A DNA stretch of 64,000 nucleotides from Pseudomonadota bacterium (lineage in GTDB: Bacteria > Pseudomonadota > Gammaproteobacteria > Burkholderiales > JABEVD01): the NCBI GenBank assembly GCA_021806605.1, contig JAJZQY010000005.1, positions 1 to 64,000 of the forward strand. The letters are read 5' to 3'. The notes beneath the pieces are model-generated. The model had not been told where the DNA came from and did not search any database. It was given only the letters and a program-made list of their open reading frames with translations. The first letter of the stretch is position 1, and each line of letters opens with the position of its first letter. Position numbers and translations under genes: made by a program. This document shows, piece after piece, positions 56,342 to 64,000 of this stretch.

Positions 56342-58711
56342 ATGAAATCGATGGCCGAAGCTGAGATTACAACCGACAAAGGGTGCCGGGTCATTCTGCT
56401 GAATGGGGAAGCGGAGCGTTTGACCGGTTGGTGCACGCGGGAAGCAATGGGCCAGCCTCTGTCCGAAGTGCTGGGTGCGCTCGACCCGCTCACAGGTCAA
56501 CGGATCGGAAATGTCGTTGAAAGGATGCTGCGCAAGGAGCCCATCCTTTTCGTCAACCGTAACGGAATGGAAATGGCCCTCGACGGCAGCGTATCCCCGC
56601 TCAGGGACTCTGACGGCAAAATTCGCGGTGTGATTCTGAAATTCCGCACTGCAGACGAGGCGCATCTGGGCAGCTTCATCGACAAGCTGAAGGAGGTCAT
56701 ATTCCAGACCGACGCTTGTGGCCGCCTGACATTTCTCAACAGGGCCTGGGAGGAAATCACCCAGTACCGGGTCGAAGATTGCCTGGGAAAGCCCATCGCC
56801 ACCTATATCCATCCTAAGGATATTCGAAAGAATGCCGAGCAGCTGCGGCTTCTCGAGGAAGCCGATCATTGCCGCTACCAAGTGCGTTTTTCGGCAAATG
56901 GTGGCAAGGTCCGCTGGGTCGAAATCTATGCGGAGGCGTTGCGCAATGGATCGGGCGGCATCGCAGGTCTCCGCGGCAGTCTCGACGACATTACCGAAAG
57001 AAGAAGCGCGGAGCGGCAACTTCGCTTCGCTTCTTCCGTATTCGAGCACAACCTCGAAGGCATATTCATCGCAGACAGGCATTGCAATATCGTCAGCGTC
57101 AACCCTGCCTTCTGCGCCATAACGGGCTACGCTGCCGAAGAGATCGTCGGACAGTCCCGAGACATCCTGAGGTCAAGACGGCATGATGATGAATTCCATC
57201 GCGCCATCCATGTGGCGATAGAGGCGCATGGAAAGTGGCGCGGGGAAGTCTGGAGTCGCAGGAAGAACGGGGAGGTTTACCCGGAATTGCTCGAGATCAA
57301 TGCGATAGAAGACGAGAATGGGCAAATTTCACATTACATCGGCACTTCTCTCGATATCACGGAACGCAAGCTTGCCGAGGAGCAAATCCATCGTCTGGCT
57401 TATTTCGATACCCTGACCGGATTGCCTAACCGCCTGCTCCTCATGGACAGGCTGGAAATGCTGATCAATCAGTCGGGGCGGGGCGAACGGCAGTTCGGTG
57501 TGCTTTGTTTGGACTTGGACCATTTCAAGGAGGCCAACGACATCCTTGGACATTCGGGAGGGGACGCCTTCCTTCAGAGCGTGGCGCAACGCCTCAACGC
57601 TTGCGTACGCGAAGGAGATACGGTGGCCAGGCTCGGGGGAGACGAATTCGTTGTCATTGTCGCCAATCTTTGCAGAAGCGAAGTCGGCGAAGTGGCTCAG
57701 ATCGCAGCGCTGGTTGCGGAGAAGATCAGGGCGGCACTATCCGAGCCCTTTCATTTCGAAAACAATGAAGTGCTGGTCACGGCAAGCATAGGCATCGCGC
57801 TGTTCCCTTCCGATGCCGACAATGTCGGCGACTTGATCAAGAGCGCGGATACGGCGCTCTATCATGCCAAGTCCCAGGGGCGAGACAACTACCAGTTCTA
57901 TGCAGAACGGATGAACACGCTGACTCTGGAGCGGCTTTCCCTTCAGAACGATTTGCGCAAGGCGCTGGAGCGAGGCGAACTCGAAGTTCATTACCAGCCG
58001 CAGGTCGATATCGGCAGCGGTTTCGTCACCGGAATGGAAGCCCTGATGCGCTGGAAGCACCCCGCGCGGGGATGGATTCCCCCGACGAGATTCATCCCGC
58101 TGGCTGAAGAGACGGGTCTGATCGTCAATCTGGGTGAGTGGATGATGAAAACCGTTTGCGCCCAGATGAAGGTCTGGCAAATGGCTGGGTTTCTGAACGA
58201 AACTCAGCGCATTTCGGTCAATGTTTCGCCAAGGCAGTTCAGGGAGGGCGACTTCTCGAAAATGATCGAGAAAATTCTCGAAGAGACCGCGCTCTCGGCC
58301 CATCGCCTTGAACTGGAAATGACGGAAAGCATGCTGATGCACAACACCGATGAGACGCTCACCATGCTGAATCAGCTAAAGCATCTGGGCATCAAGCTTT
58401 CCCTGGATGATTTCGGAACGGGGTATTCTTCATTGAGCTACTTGAAGCGTTTTCCGCTCGATGTGCTCAAGATAGACCAGTCTTTCGTCCGGGATATCAC
58501 CGGAGACTCGAACGATGCCGCGATCGTCGCCGCGATTATCGCGATGGCCCGCAGTCTGAAATTGAAGGTCATCGCAGAGGGTGTGGAAAATTCCGATCAG
58601 TTCACTCACCTCAAGGATCAGGGTTGTCATGGATTCCAGGGGTACTATTTCAGTGAGCCGCTTCCCGGCGAAGAAATGACCCGACTCTTCCAGTCCACCT
58701 ACCTGCACTGA
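56342..58711 (+). CDS. PAS-PAS-PAS-GGDEF-EAL soluble c-di-GMP signalling protein
   Basis: A 789-residue protein with no membrane segment. It opens inside a PAS-like domain (residues ~1-100; ITTDKGCRVILLNGEAERLTGW), then two further PAS domains (~115-225 and ~230-345), a diguanylate-cyclase domain with GGDEF at 432-436 and a phosphodiesterase domain with EAL at 566-568 and DDFGTGYSSL. Both sites look intact. The first PAS lacks its usual N-terminal helix; an in-frame TGA at 56339-56341 blocks extension, and the other possible starts (56351) are later. The signal sensed is unknown. Confidence 0.92.
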   Translation: MKSMAEAEITTDKGCRVILLNGEAERLTGWCTREAMGQPLSEVLGALDPLTGQRIGNVVERMLRKEPILFVNRNGMEMALDGSVSPLRDSDGKIRGVILKFRTADEAHLGSFIDKLKEVIFQTDACGRLTFLNRAWEEITQYRVEDCLGKPIATYIHPKDIRKNAEQLRLLEEADHCRYQVRFSANGGKVRWVEIYAEALRNGSGGIAGLRGSLDDITERRSAERQLRFASSVFEHNLEGIFIADRHCNIVSVNPAFCAITGYAAEEIVGQSRDILRSRRHDDEFHRAIHVAIEAHGKWRGEVWSRRKNGEVYPELLEINAIEDENGQISHYIGTSLDITERKLAEEQIHRLAYFDTLTGLPNRLLLMDRLEMLINQSGRGERQFGVLCLDLDHFKEANDILGHSGGDAFLQSVAQRLNACVREGDTVARLGGDEFVVIVANLCRSEVGEVAQIAALVAEKIRAALSEPFHFENNEVLVTASIGIALFPSDADNVGDLIKSADTALYHAKSQGRDNYQFYAERMNTLTLERLSLQNDLRKALERGELEVHYQPQVDIGSGFVTGMEALMRWKHPARGWIPPTRFIPLAEETGLIVNLGEWMMKTVCAQMKVWQMAGFLNETQRISVNVSPRQFREGDFSKMIEKILEETALSAHRLELEMTESMLMHNTDETLTMLNQLKHLGIKLSLDDFGTGYSSLSYLKRFPLDVLKIDQSFVRDITGDSNDAAIVAAIIAMARSLKLKVIAEGVENSDQFTHLKDQGCHGFQGYYFSEPLPGEEMTRLFQSTYLH

Positions 58712-58763
58712 GCGCCATTTCGGGTTAAAATCGACAAGTTTCCCTTTTAGCCTTGGGCCTCAT

Positions 58764-60341
58764 ATGAATCGCCTGAGCCTGCCAGAAACAGACGAACCTG
58801 TGGAACCGGTGTTTGCCGATCCGGATTCCTGCGCCCGCTGGATATCGCAATTCCAGCTTACCGATATCCGCCAGGCCCATCGGACTCTTTCAAGGAAACT
58901 GGGCGGGTTGAATCGCGCCATGCTTCCTCCGCTGATTCGCCTGCAAATAACGGAGCAGCTGCGTGAAACGGTAGGCATTGTCCAGGAAGGTTATGGCAAT
59001 AAGCTTGTCGGAAAACCCCTACCGCTGAGCGGCAGCGAATCTTCCATACGCGACGGGATCGTCTCGTTATGGGCACAAATGGCGACTTCCTACGGGCATT
59101 GCCTGAATGCCGGTGTCGATGGGGAGCCTTCAGTGGCGGGGCATCTGGCGCGGATATGCCAGCGTTGCCTGCATTACACTGCACTGCAGATATCCGGGTA
59201 TATTTTCCTTTCCCATCAGGTCGATTCAAGGCTTTGGCTGCAATTGCATCAGCTTTACCGGCTTTCCGAGGACGCGGGATTCTCGATTGCTTCGGAAAAT
59301 CTTGATCGCCATCTCCCGCCGACTTCCTGCGCTGACCACTTCATACGCGCCGTGCTGATCTGCCAGGCTGACCCCTACGAGCTGACGCACAGCCAGCTGC
59401 AGCTGGTCAACCGCTGGCTTGAAGCATGGACGCCTCTCGTCACCATTGCCAAGGATATTCCCATCTCGGCAAAGACATCGCAGCCTATCGCGGTCGATCT
59501 TGAAAGTCCGGATTGCATTATGCAGCGAGCCTCCCGTGGCGCTGGCATCCGCTACCTGGACATGTCGGAGCTGGGAAAGAATCTGAAAATCAAGATGGCC
59601 CTGCTGCAGCAGGGCCAGGTCCCATCCCAGCTCGGTCTGGGGGAGAGCCTGCGGCCTGATTTCTGTCTTTCCCTCATTGAAAAGCTGCATCGACACTGGT
59701 GCGAGGGGAAGGCGGCGCGCAGATTCGAGGAGCGCACTATCAGCCACCGGGCCGAATTATGCTTCGGCCTGGAAGATATTCATTTTCATCTCAGCGGGAA
59801 AGTCTTTGCGCAGCTTGCAGAAAAGGGCGACCTCAACAAGAGGCAGCATGAGGAGATCGGGCTTTTCGGGCATATTGCTTCCAAGGATGAGCAGATGAAA
59901 GGGCGCGAGACCGAGAGCTGGGACATTCAGGACGAGAACGGCAGGGAAGTTTCGTTGATCAGGACCGGGCAAGGCGGGCGCGTGAGCCCGGGGCATCTTG
60001 TCGGCATCCGGGGCGACCAAAATTTCATGCCCGGCGTGATCCGCTGGGTTATCGCGGGACTGGACGGGAGCGTCAACATGGGGCTGAAGCTTCTTGAGGG
60101 CAGGCCGGAAGCGGTCGTGATTCGCCAGACGGGAATCAATCTTACGGTATCCGGCAAATATGCGCCGGCCATCCTGCTACACCACGGGGAGAGAATGAGC
60201 CTCGTCATGCCCAGGGGATGGTATGTCCAGAACCGGATCATTGCCGTTTTCGACAAGGAGGGGCTGTCGATGGAATTCCGACTCACCGGGCTTGCCGGGA
60301 AGGGAGCTGATTATGAGCGGGCGACCTTCAGGCAGGTCTGA
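58764..60341 (+). CDS. conserved-type 525-residue protein, possible degenerate PilZ-like c-di-GMP protein
   Basis: Not assigned with certainty. Residues ~15-300 are helical (QLTDIRQAHRTLSRKLGGLNRAMLPPLIRLQITEQLRETV...GKPLPLSG), the layout of a betaproteobacterial family often annotated as a molecular chaperone or cyclic-di-GMP-binding protein. The C-terminal third looks like a beta-barrel. R320-FEE-R324 matches the RxxxR start of PilZ, but the DxSxxG part reads D390-E-N-G-R-E, so the second motif is degraded. It follows the PAS-GGDEF-EAL gene by 52 bases, with a TAAAAT hexamer at 58726-58731. Cytoplasmic. Its last 14 bases overlap trpD convergently. Confidence 0.75.
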   Translation: MNRLSLPETDEPVEPVFADPDSCARWISQFQLTDIRQAHRTLSRKLGGLNRAMLPPLIRLQITEQLRETVGIVQEGYGNKLVGKPLPLSGSESSIRDGIVSLWAQMATSYGHCLNAGVDGEPSVAGHLARICQRCLHYTALQISGYIFLSHQVDSRLWLQLHQLYRLSEDAGFSIASENLDRHLPPTSCADHFIRAVLICQADPYELTHSQLQLVNRWLEAWTPLVTIAKDIPISAKTSQPIAVDLESPDCIMQRASRGAGIRYLDMSELGKNLKIKMALLQQGQVPSQLGLGESLRPDFCLSLIEKLHRHWCEGKAARRFEERTISHRAELCFGLEDIHFHLSGKVFAQLAEKGDLNKRQHEEIGLFGHIASKDEQMKGRETESWDIQDENGREVSLIRTGQGGRVSPGHLVGIRGDQNFMPGVIRWVIAGLDGSVNMGLKLLEGRPEAVVIRQTGINLTVSGKYAPAILLHHGERMSLVMPRGWYVQNRIIAVFDKEGLSMEFRLTGLAGKGADYERATFRQV

Positions 60342-61356
60342 GGCTGTTCGAGAAGGCGGCAAGTTCGTCGAGTTTCTTCCGGGCCGCGCCATTCGAAATC
60401 TGGTGCCCCGCCATTTCCACTCCGTCAGCGATGCTCTTCGCGAGCCCCGAGATGTAGATCGAGGCGCCGGCATTGAGCATGACGATGTCGCGAGCGGGGC
60501 CCGGCCTGTTTTCCAGCGCGTCAAGAAGCAGCCTGCATGCGCTTTCGATATCGCGCGCCCGGATCGATTCGATCGGGGCATTCTTGAATCCGAAGCTTTC
60601 CGGATTCAGGCGGTATTCCGAAATCTCCCCGTCTTTCAGTTCCGCCACGAGCGTTTCCCCGCTGATGGAGATTTCATCCAGTCCGTCCATGCCGTGGACC
60701 ACCAGCACATGCCGGCTTCCCAGCATCTTCAGCGCTTCGGCGAATTTCCTGAGGAGATCCCGGTGGTATACGCCGAGAACCTGGTTTTTCGCATTGGCCG
60801 GGTTGGTCAAGGGGCCGAGCAGATTGAAAATCGTCCTGATGCCGAGTTCACGTCTGACGGGCGCTGCAAAGCGCATGGCGCTGTGGTGGCTTGGCGCGAA
60901 CATGAAGCCTATGCCGATGGCCATGATCGATTTTGCGACGTCTGCCGGGCTGAGGCTGACATTGACGCCGAGACGCTCCAGCACGTCGGCGCTGCCGCAA
61001 GTGCTGGAAACTGAGCGCCCGCCGTGCTTCGCGATTTTCACTCCCGCGGAGGCCGAGACGATCGCAGAGGCCGTGGAAATGTTGAAGGTATGCGTGCCGT
61101 CTCCCCCCGTGCCGCAGGTGTCGACGAGATGAATGTCTTGCGGCACGTCTACTTTGGCCGACAACTCGCGCATCACGCCTGCCGCTGCTGCGATTTCGGC
61201 TACCGTCTCGCCCTTGGAGCGCAGGGCGATGACGATGCCGGCGATCTGAACCGGGGTCAACTCCCCTGACATGATTTGGTGCATGACCGAGGTCATTTCT
61301 TCGCTGGAAAGATCCTTCTTCTCGACCAGGGCATTGAGTGCTGCCTGGGGTGTCAT
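60328..61356 (-). CDS. trpD: Anthranilate phosphoribosyltransferase
   Basis: A 342-residue TrpD that joins anthranilate and PRPP. Signatures are [18 protein letters not shown] (PRPP site), [21 protein letters not shown] and the catalytic-site [11 protein letters not shown]. The ATG at 61356 overlaps the trpG stop in an ATGA junction; a longer frame would run into trpG. It is the last gene of the operon: trpC is not found downstream, where a convergent gene begins. Confidence 0.97.
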   Translation of the reverse strand: MTPQAALNALVEKKDLSSEEMTSVMHQIMSGELTPVQIAGIVIALRSKGETVAEIAAAAGVMRELSAKVDVPQDIHLVDTCGTGGDGTHTFNISTASAIVSASAGVKIAKHGGRSVSSTCGSADVLERLGVNVSLSPADVAKSIMAIGIGFMFAPSHHSAMRFAAPVRRELGIRTIFNLLGPLTNPANAKNQVLGVYHRDLLRKFAEALKMLGSRHVLVVHGMDGLDEISISGETLVAELKDGEISEYRLNPESFGFKNAPIESIRARDIESACRLLLDALENRPGPARDIVMLNAGASIYISGLAKSIADGVEMAGHQISNGAARKKLDELAAFSNSLRPA

Positions 61357-61919
61357 TGCTGTTCCAGGAAGTTTTTCAGCATGTCGTGGCCGTATTCGGT
61401 CAGGATCGATTCGGGGTGGAACTGCACCCCTTCCACGGCGAGCGTTTTGTGGCGCACGCCCATGATCTCCCCGTCCTCGGTCCAGGCCGTGATTTCGAGG
61501 CAATCGGGCAGGCTTTCCCGCTCTATCACCAGGGAATGGTAGCGCGTTGCAATGAAGGGGCTGGGCAGCCCCCTGAAGACGCCTTTGTCGAGGTGATGGA
61601 TCAGGGAGGTTTTGCCGTGCATGAGTTCCTTGGCGTGGATAATCCTGCCGCCGAAGGCCTGGCCTATGCTTTGGTGCCCGAGGCATACCCCGAGAATGGG
61701 GATTTTCCCGGCAAATTGCCGGATCAGCGGAACCGAGATGCCCGCCTCGTTGGGCGTGCAGGGGCCTGGGGAAATTACGATGTAGTCGTGGCGAGCCCTG
61801 TCGACATAATCAAGCGTGATCTCGTCGTTTCTTTTCACGTCGACTTCCTGCCCGAGTTCGCCGAAATACTGGACCAGGTTGTAGGTGAAAGAATCGTAAT
61901 TGTCGATCATCAAGAGCAT
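61353..61919 (-). CDS. trpG: Anthranilate synthase component II (glutamine amidotransferase)
   Basis: A 188-residue class I amidotransferase. The nucleophile Cys is in [15 protein letters not shown] (residue ~79) and the His-Glu pair in [11 protein letters not shown] near the C-terminus. It feeds ammonia from glutamine to TrpE; in many bacteria it also serves p-aminobenzoate synthase as PabA. It follows trpE with no spacer. Confidence 0.97.
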   Translation of the reverse strand: MLLMIDNYDSFTYNLVQYFGELGQEVDVKRNDEITLDYVDRARHDYIVISPGPCTPNEAGISVPLIRQFAGKIPILGVCLGHQSIGQAFGGRIIHAKELMHGKTSLIHHLDKGVFRGLPSPFIATRYHSLVIERESLPDCLEITAWTEDGEIMGVRHKTLAVEGVQFHPESILTEYGHDMLKNFLEQQ

Positions 61920-63395
61920 TCAGTTCTCCGTATCGAGGCCGGCGAGCGTCATTTCCGCTGCGCGCATTACGGCGCGAGCCTTGTTGCAGGTTTCCATCCA
62001 TTCGTTCGCAGGGATCGAATCGGCGACGATCCCGGCCGCCGCCTGGACATAGAGATTACCGCCCTTGATCACCGCGGTTCTGATCGCGATCGCAAGATCC
62101 ATATTGCCGTTGAATCCGATGTAGCCGACCGCTCCGGCATAGATGCCGCGCTTCGAGGGTTCGAGTTCGTCGATGATTTCCATCGATCTGACTTTCGCGG
62201 TTCCCGTCACCGTCCCTGCCGGGAAAGTGGCCCTGAGCAACTCTATCGCGGTCATTCCGGGCTTGATTCTGGCTTCGACGTTGGAGACGATGTGCATCAC
62301 GTGGGAATAGCGCTCGACCACCATCTTCTCGGTCACTTTCACTGATCCGGTTTGAGCGACCCGTCCGATGTCGTTCCTGCCGAGGTCGATCAGCATCAGG
62401 TGTTCAGCCCGTTCCTTGGGATCCGAAAGGAGATCTTGTTCTAGATCCTGATCCTGCTCCGGGGTGGCCCCCCTGGGGCGGGTCCCGGCAATCGGCCGCA
62501 CCGTGATCCGGTCTTCCTCCTGCCGCACCAGAATTTCGGGAGAAGCCCCGACGATATGGAAATCCTCCATGTCGAAATAGAACATGTAGGGGGAAGGGTT
62601 GATCGCGCGCAATGCCCGGTAGAGGTTGATGGGCGGCGCATCGAAGGGGAGGCGGATGCGCTGCGAAATCTGCACCTGCATGATGTCGCCCTCGACAATG
62701 TAATGCTTGGCTTTGTCGACGGCAGACAGGAATGCCATTTCCCCGATTTCGGATACCGGTTCGGGCATGGACTGATTCGGCCGGTATTCGGGGATTCCGG
62801 CCGGGGAGCGCAGGCGCCGGTTCAGTTCCCTGAGCCGCTGGTTTGCTTTTGCGTAGGCGTTTGCCTCTTCAGGGTCGGCGTAAACGATGAGGTAGAGCTT
62901 GCCCGAGAGGTTGTCCACCACCGCAAGCTCTTCGGATAGCATCAGCAGAATGTCCGGCGTGCCGAGGGTATCCTGTTTGCGCGTTTTTGCGAGCTTGGGC
63001 TCGATGTATCTGACCGTGTCATAGCCGAAGTAACCCGCGAGACCGCCGAAGAAGCGCAAGGGGATCGAAATCGGCGCGGCCCTGAAGCGCTTCTGGAAAG
63101 ATTCCACGAATTTCAGCGCATCGTCGGTCTCCCCTTCTTCCGTGACCTTTCCATCCTGCAGGATGCGGTAGCTTTCCCCGAAGAACTTGAGCACGCATTT
63201 CGCCGGTAACCCGATGAAGGAATAGCGTCCGAAGCGCTCCCCGCCGACGACGGATTCCAGAAGGTAGGAATAGGGCGAATTGGCGAGCTTGAGGTAGACC
63301 GAAAGCGGCGTGTCGAGATCGGCGAAAGTTTCGAGAACCAGCGGAATGCGGTTGTAGCCTGCCGACTTTAGCCGTTCGAACTCCTGTTCGGTCAT
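61920..63395 (-). CDS. trpE: Anthranilate synthase component I
   Basis: A 491-residue chorismate-using enzyme, first step of tryptophan synthesis. C-terminal signatures are [57 protein letters not shown] and [21 protein letters not shown]. The N-terminal feedback-binding segment ([18 protein letters not shown]) is present, so tryptophan inhibition is likely. The ATG at 63395 overlaps the gph stop by four bases. No leader-peptide attenuator can exist directly upstream because gph adjoins it. Confidence 0.98.
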   Translation of the reverse strand: MTEQEFERLKSAGYNRIPLVLETFADLDTPLSVYLKLANSPYSYLLESVVGGERFGRYSFIGLPAKCVLKFFGESYRILQDGKVTEEGETDDALKFVESFQKRFRAAPISIPLRFFGGLAGYFGYDTVRYIEPKLAKTRKQDTLGTPDILLMLSEELAVVDNLSGKLYLIVYADPEEANAYAKANQRLRELNRRLRSPAGIPEYRPNQSMPEPVSEIGEMAFLSAVDKAKHYIVEGDIMQVQISQRIRLPFDAPPINLYRALRAINPSPYMFYFDMEDFHIVGASPEILVRQEEDRITVRPIAGTRPRGATPEQDQDLEQDLLSDPKERAEHLMLIDLGRNDIGRVAQTGSVKVTEKMVVERYSHVMHIVSNVEARIKPGMTAIELLRATFPAGTVTGTAKVRSMEIIDELEPSKRGIYAGAVGYIGFNGNMDLAIAIRTAVIKGGNLYVQAAAGIVADSIPANEWMETCNKARAVMRAAEMTLAGLDTEN

Positions 63396-64000
63396 GATTT
63401 CTCGATCAGACGGTAGGCATCCAGCAAACTTTCGACGAGCGCATCGGAATCGAGCGCCCTGACATCCATCCCTTCGTTGTAGCCGTAGGGCACGCAGAAA
63501 ACCGCGCATCCCGCAGCGCGGGCGGCTTGAACGTCGTTGATCGAATCGCCCACGAGAAGCATTTCGGAAGGGCTGATCCCGAAATGCTCGCAGGCATGGA
63601 AAAGCGGCAGCGGATCGGGTTTTTTCTTCGGCAGACTGTCCCCGGAAAGCACGATTTCGAAGAAATCGTAAAGGCCGGTGTCCTTGAGCAGCGGGATCGT
63701 GAAGCGCGCTACCTTGTTGGTGATGCATGCGAGCCGGAAGCCCGCTGTCTTCATCGCTTCCAGTCCTTCAATCACGCCGGGATAGGGGCGCGATTCTCTG
63801 GACACCACGCTGTCGTAATGCCTGTCGAAGATTTCCATCACAGGGCCGAAATCCTCCGGCGCGTTGCCCGTCGATGCGATATGGGTCTTGGTCATCAGGT
63901 TGAGCACGCCCTTGCCGATGAAGGTCTTGATTGTTTCCGGATCGACCCTGGGATGGCCGAGCTCTTCCAGGGTCAGGTTCGCGGCGGTTGCGAGATCCGC
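63392..64000 (-). CDS. gph: Phosphoglycolate phosphatase (N-terminus outside window)
   Basis: The frame is open to the window edge; about 202 C-terminal residues are visible. HAD-family motifs seen are the lysine region SLPKKKPDP and motif [19 protein letters not shown], plus the cap segment [16 protein letters not shown]. The nucleophile motif DxDGTL must lie upstream. Gph removes 2-phosphoglycolate, the product of RuBisCO oxygenation, so it links to the Calvin cycle at the start of the window. It overlaps trpE, the usual gph-trpE order. Confidence 0.93.
   Translation of the reverse strand, partial: ADLATAANLTLEELGHPRVDPETIKTFIGKGVLNLMTKTHIASTGNAPEDFGPVMEIFDRHYDSVVSRESRPYPGVIEGLEAMKTAGFRLACITNKVARFTIPLLKDTGLYDFFEIVLSGDSLPKKKPDPLPLFHACEHFGISPSEMLLVGDSINDVQAARAAGCAVFCVPYGYNEGMDVRALDSDALVESLLDAYRLIEKS

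Overview
The window is gene-dense (56 protein-coding genes, no gene-free stretch longer than about 200 bases), GC-rich, and reads as an ordinary chromosomal segment of a chemolithoautotrophic betaproteobacterium. A form II RuBisCO with CbbQ/CbbO activases, CbbR, fructose-bisphosphatase and carbonic anhydrase marks a Calvin-cycle autotroph. Gene orders such as gph-trpE-trpG-trpD, yqgE-ruvX-pyrR-pyrB-pyrC', glnA-ntrB-ntrC and midA/pteridine reductase/ttcA fit the Nitrosomonadales (Gallionella, Sideroxydans, Sulfuricella or Thiobacillus relatives). That placement is inference from gene content; no rRNA or tRNA gene lies in the window. No prophage, insertion sequence, integron or CRISPR array was seen.

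Region 1 (1-11504) is a carbon-fixation island. The tail of a first cbbQ, cbbO1 and a coupled 100-codon gene of unknown function are followed by convergent cbbR, then cbbM, a perfect hairpin, a second cbbQ-cbbO pair, class I fructose-1,6-bisphosphatase, purE, purC and a beta carbonic anhydrase. Two CbbQO activase pairs therefore flank one form II RuBisCO gene.

Region 2 (11482-21625) holds an EVE-domain protein, a MATE exporter, and a TctDE/QseBC-like two-component system transcribed away from a three-gene RND efflux system (adaptor, CzcA/CusA-type pump, outer-membrane lipoprotein). A two-half-site element sits in the shared upstream region. Region 3 (21631-32620) carries a MASE1-CHASE-PAS-PAS-GGDEF-EAL protein, a small protein with a 21-base internal repeat, an intracellular GH15 glucoamylase, an OmpR/EnvZ-like pair, a DUF2934 protein, a TolC-family channel and a Pcm-like methyltransferase.

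Region 4 (32786-42527) holds thiC, a UppP-family gene, a rhodanese, a CDF metal exporter, and the nitrogen-control block glnA - DUF4124 protein - ntrB - ntrC, with a sigma-54-type promoter before glnA, then an HDOD protein. Region 5 (42545-51207, minus strand) is a long chain: thioredoxin-like protein, inositol-phosphatase-family protein, trkA, trkH, yqgE, ruvX, pyrR, pyrB, a zinc-site-lacking dihydroorotase homologue (pyrC') and xthA. Region 6 (51285-64000) holds rsmE, argA, ttcA, a pteridine-reductase-like SDR, midA, a PAS-GGDEF-EAL protein, a probable c-di-GMP-related 525-residue protein, and the overlapping gph-trpE-trpG-trpD operon.

The genes work together mainly in CO2 fixation (RuBisCO and its remodelling, FBPase, carbonic anhydrase and glycolate-2-phosphate salvage by Gph), nitrogen assimilation, pyrimidine and tryptophan synthesis, and envelope or c-di-GMP signalling. 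The least explained items are the 100-codon gene coupled to cbbO1, the degenerate PilZ-like protein, and several palindromes in promoter regions.
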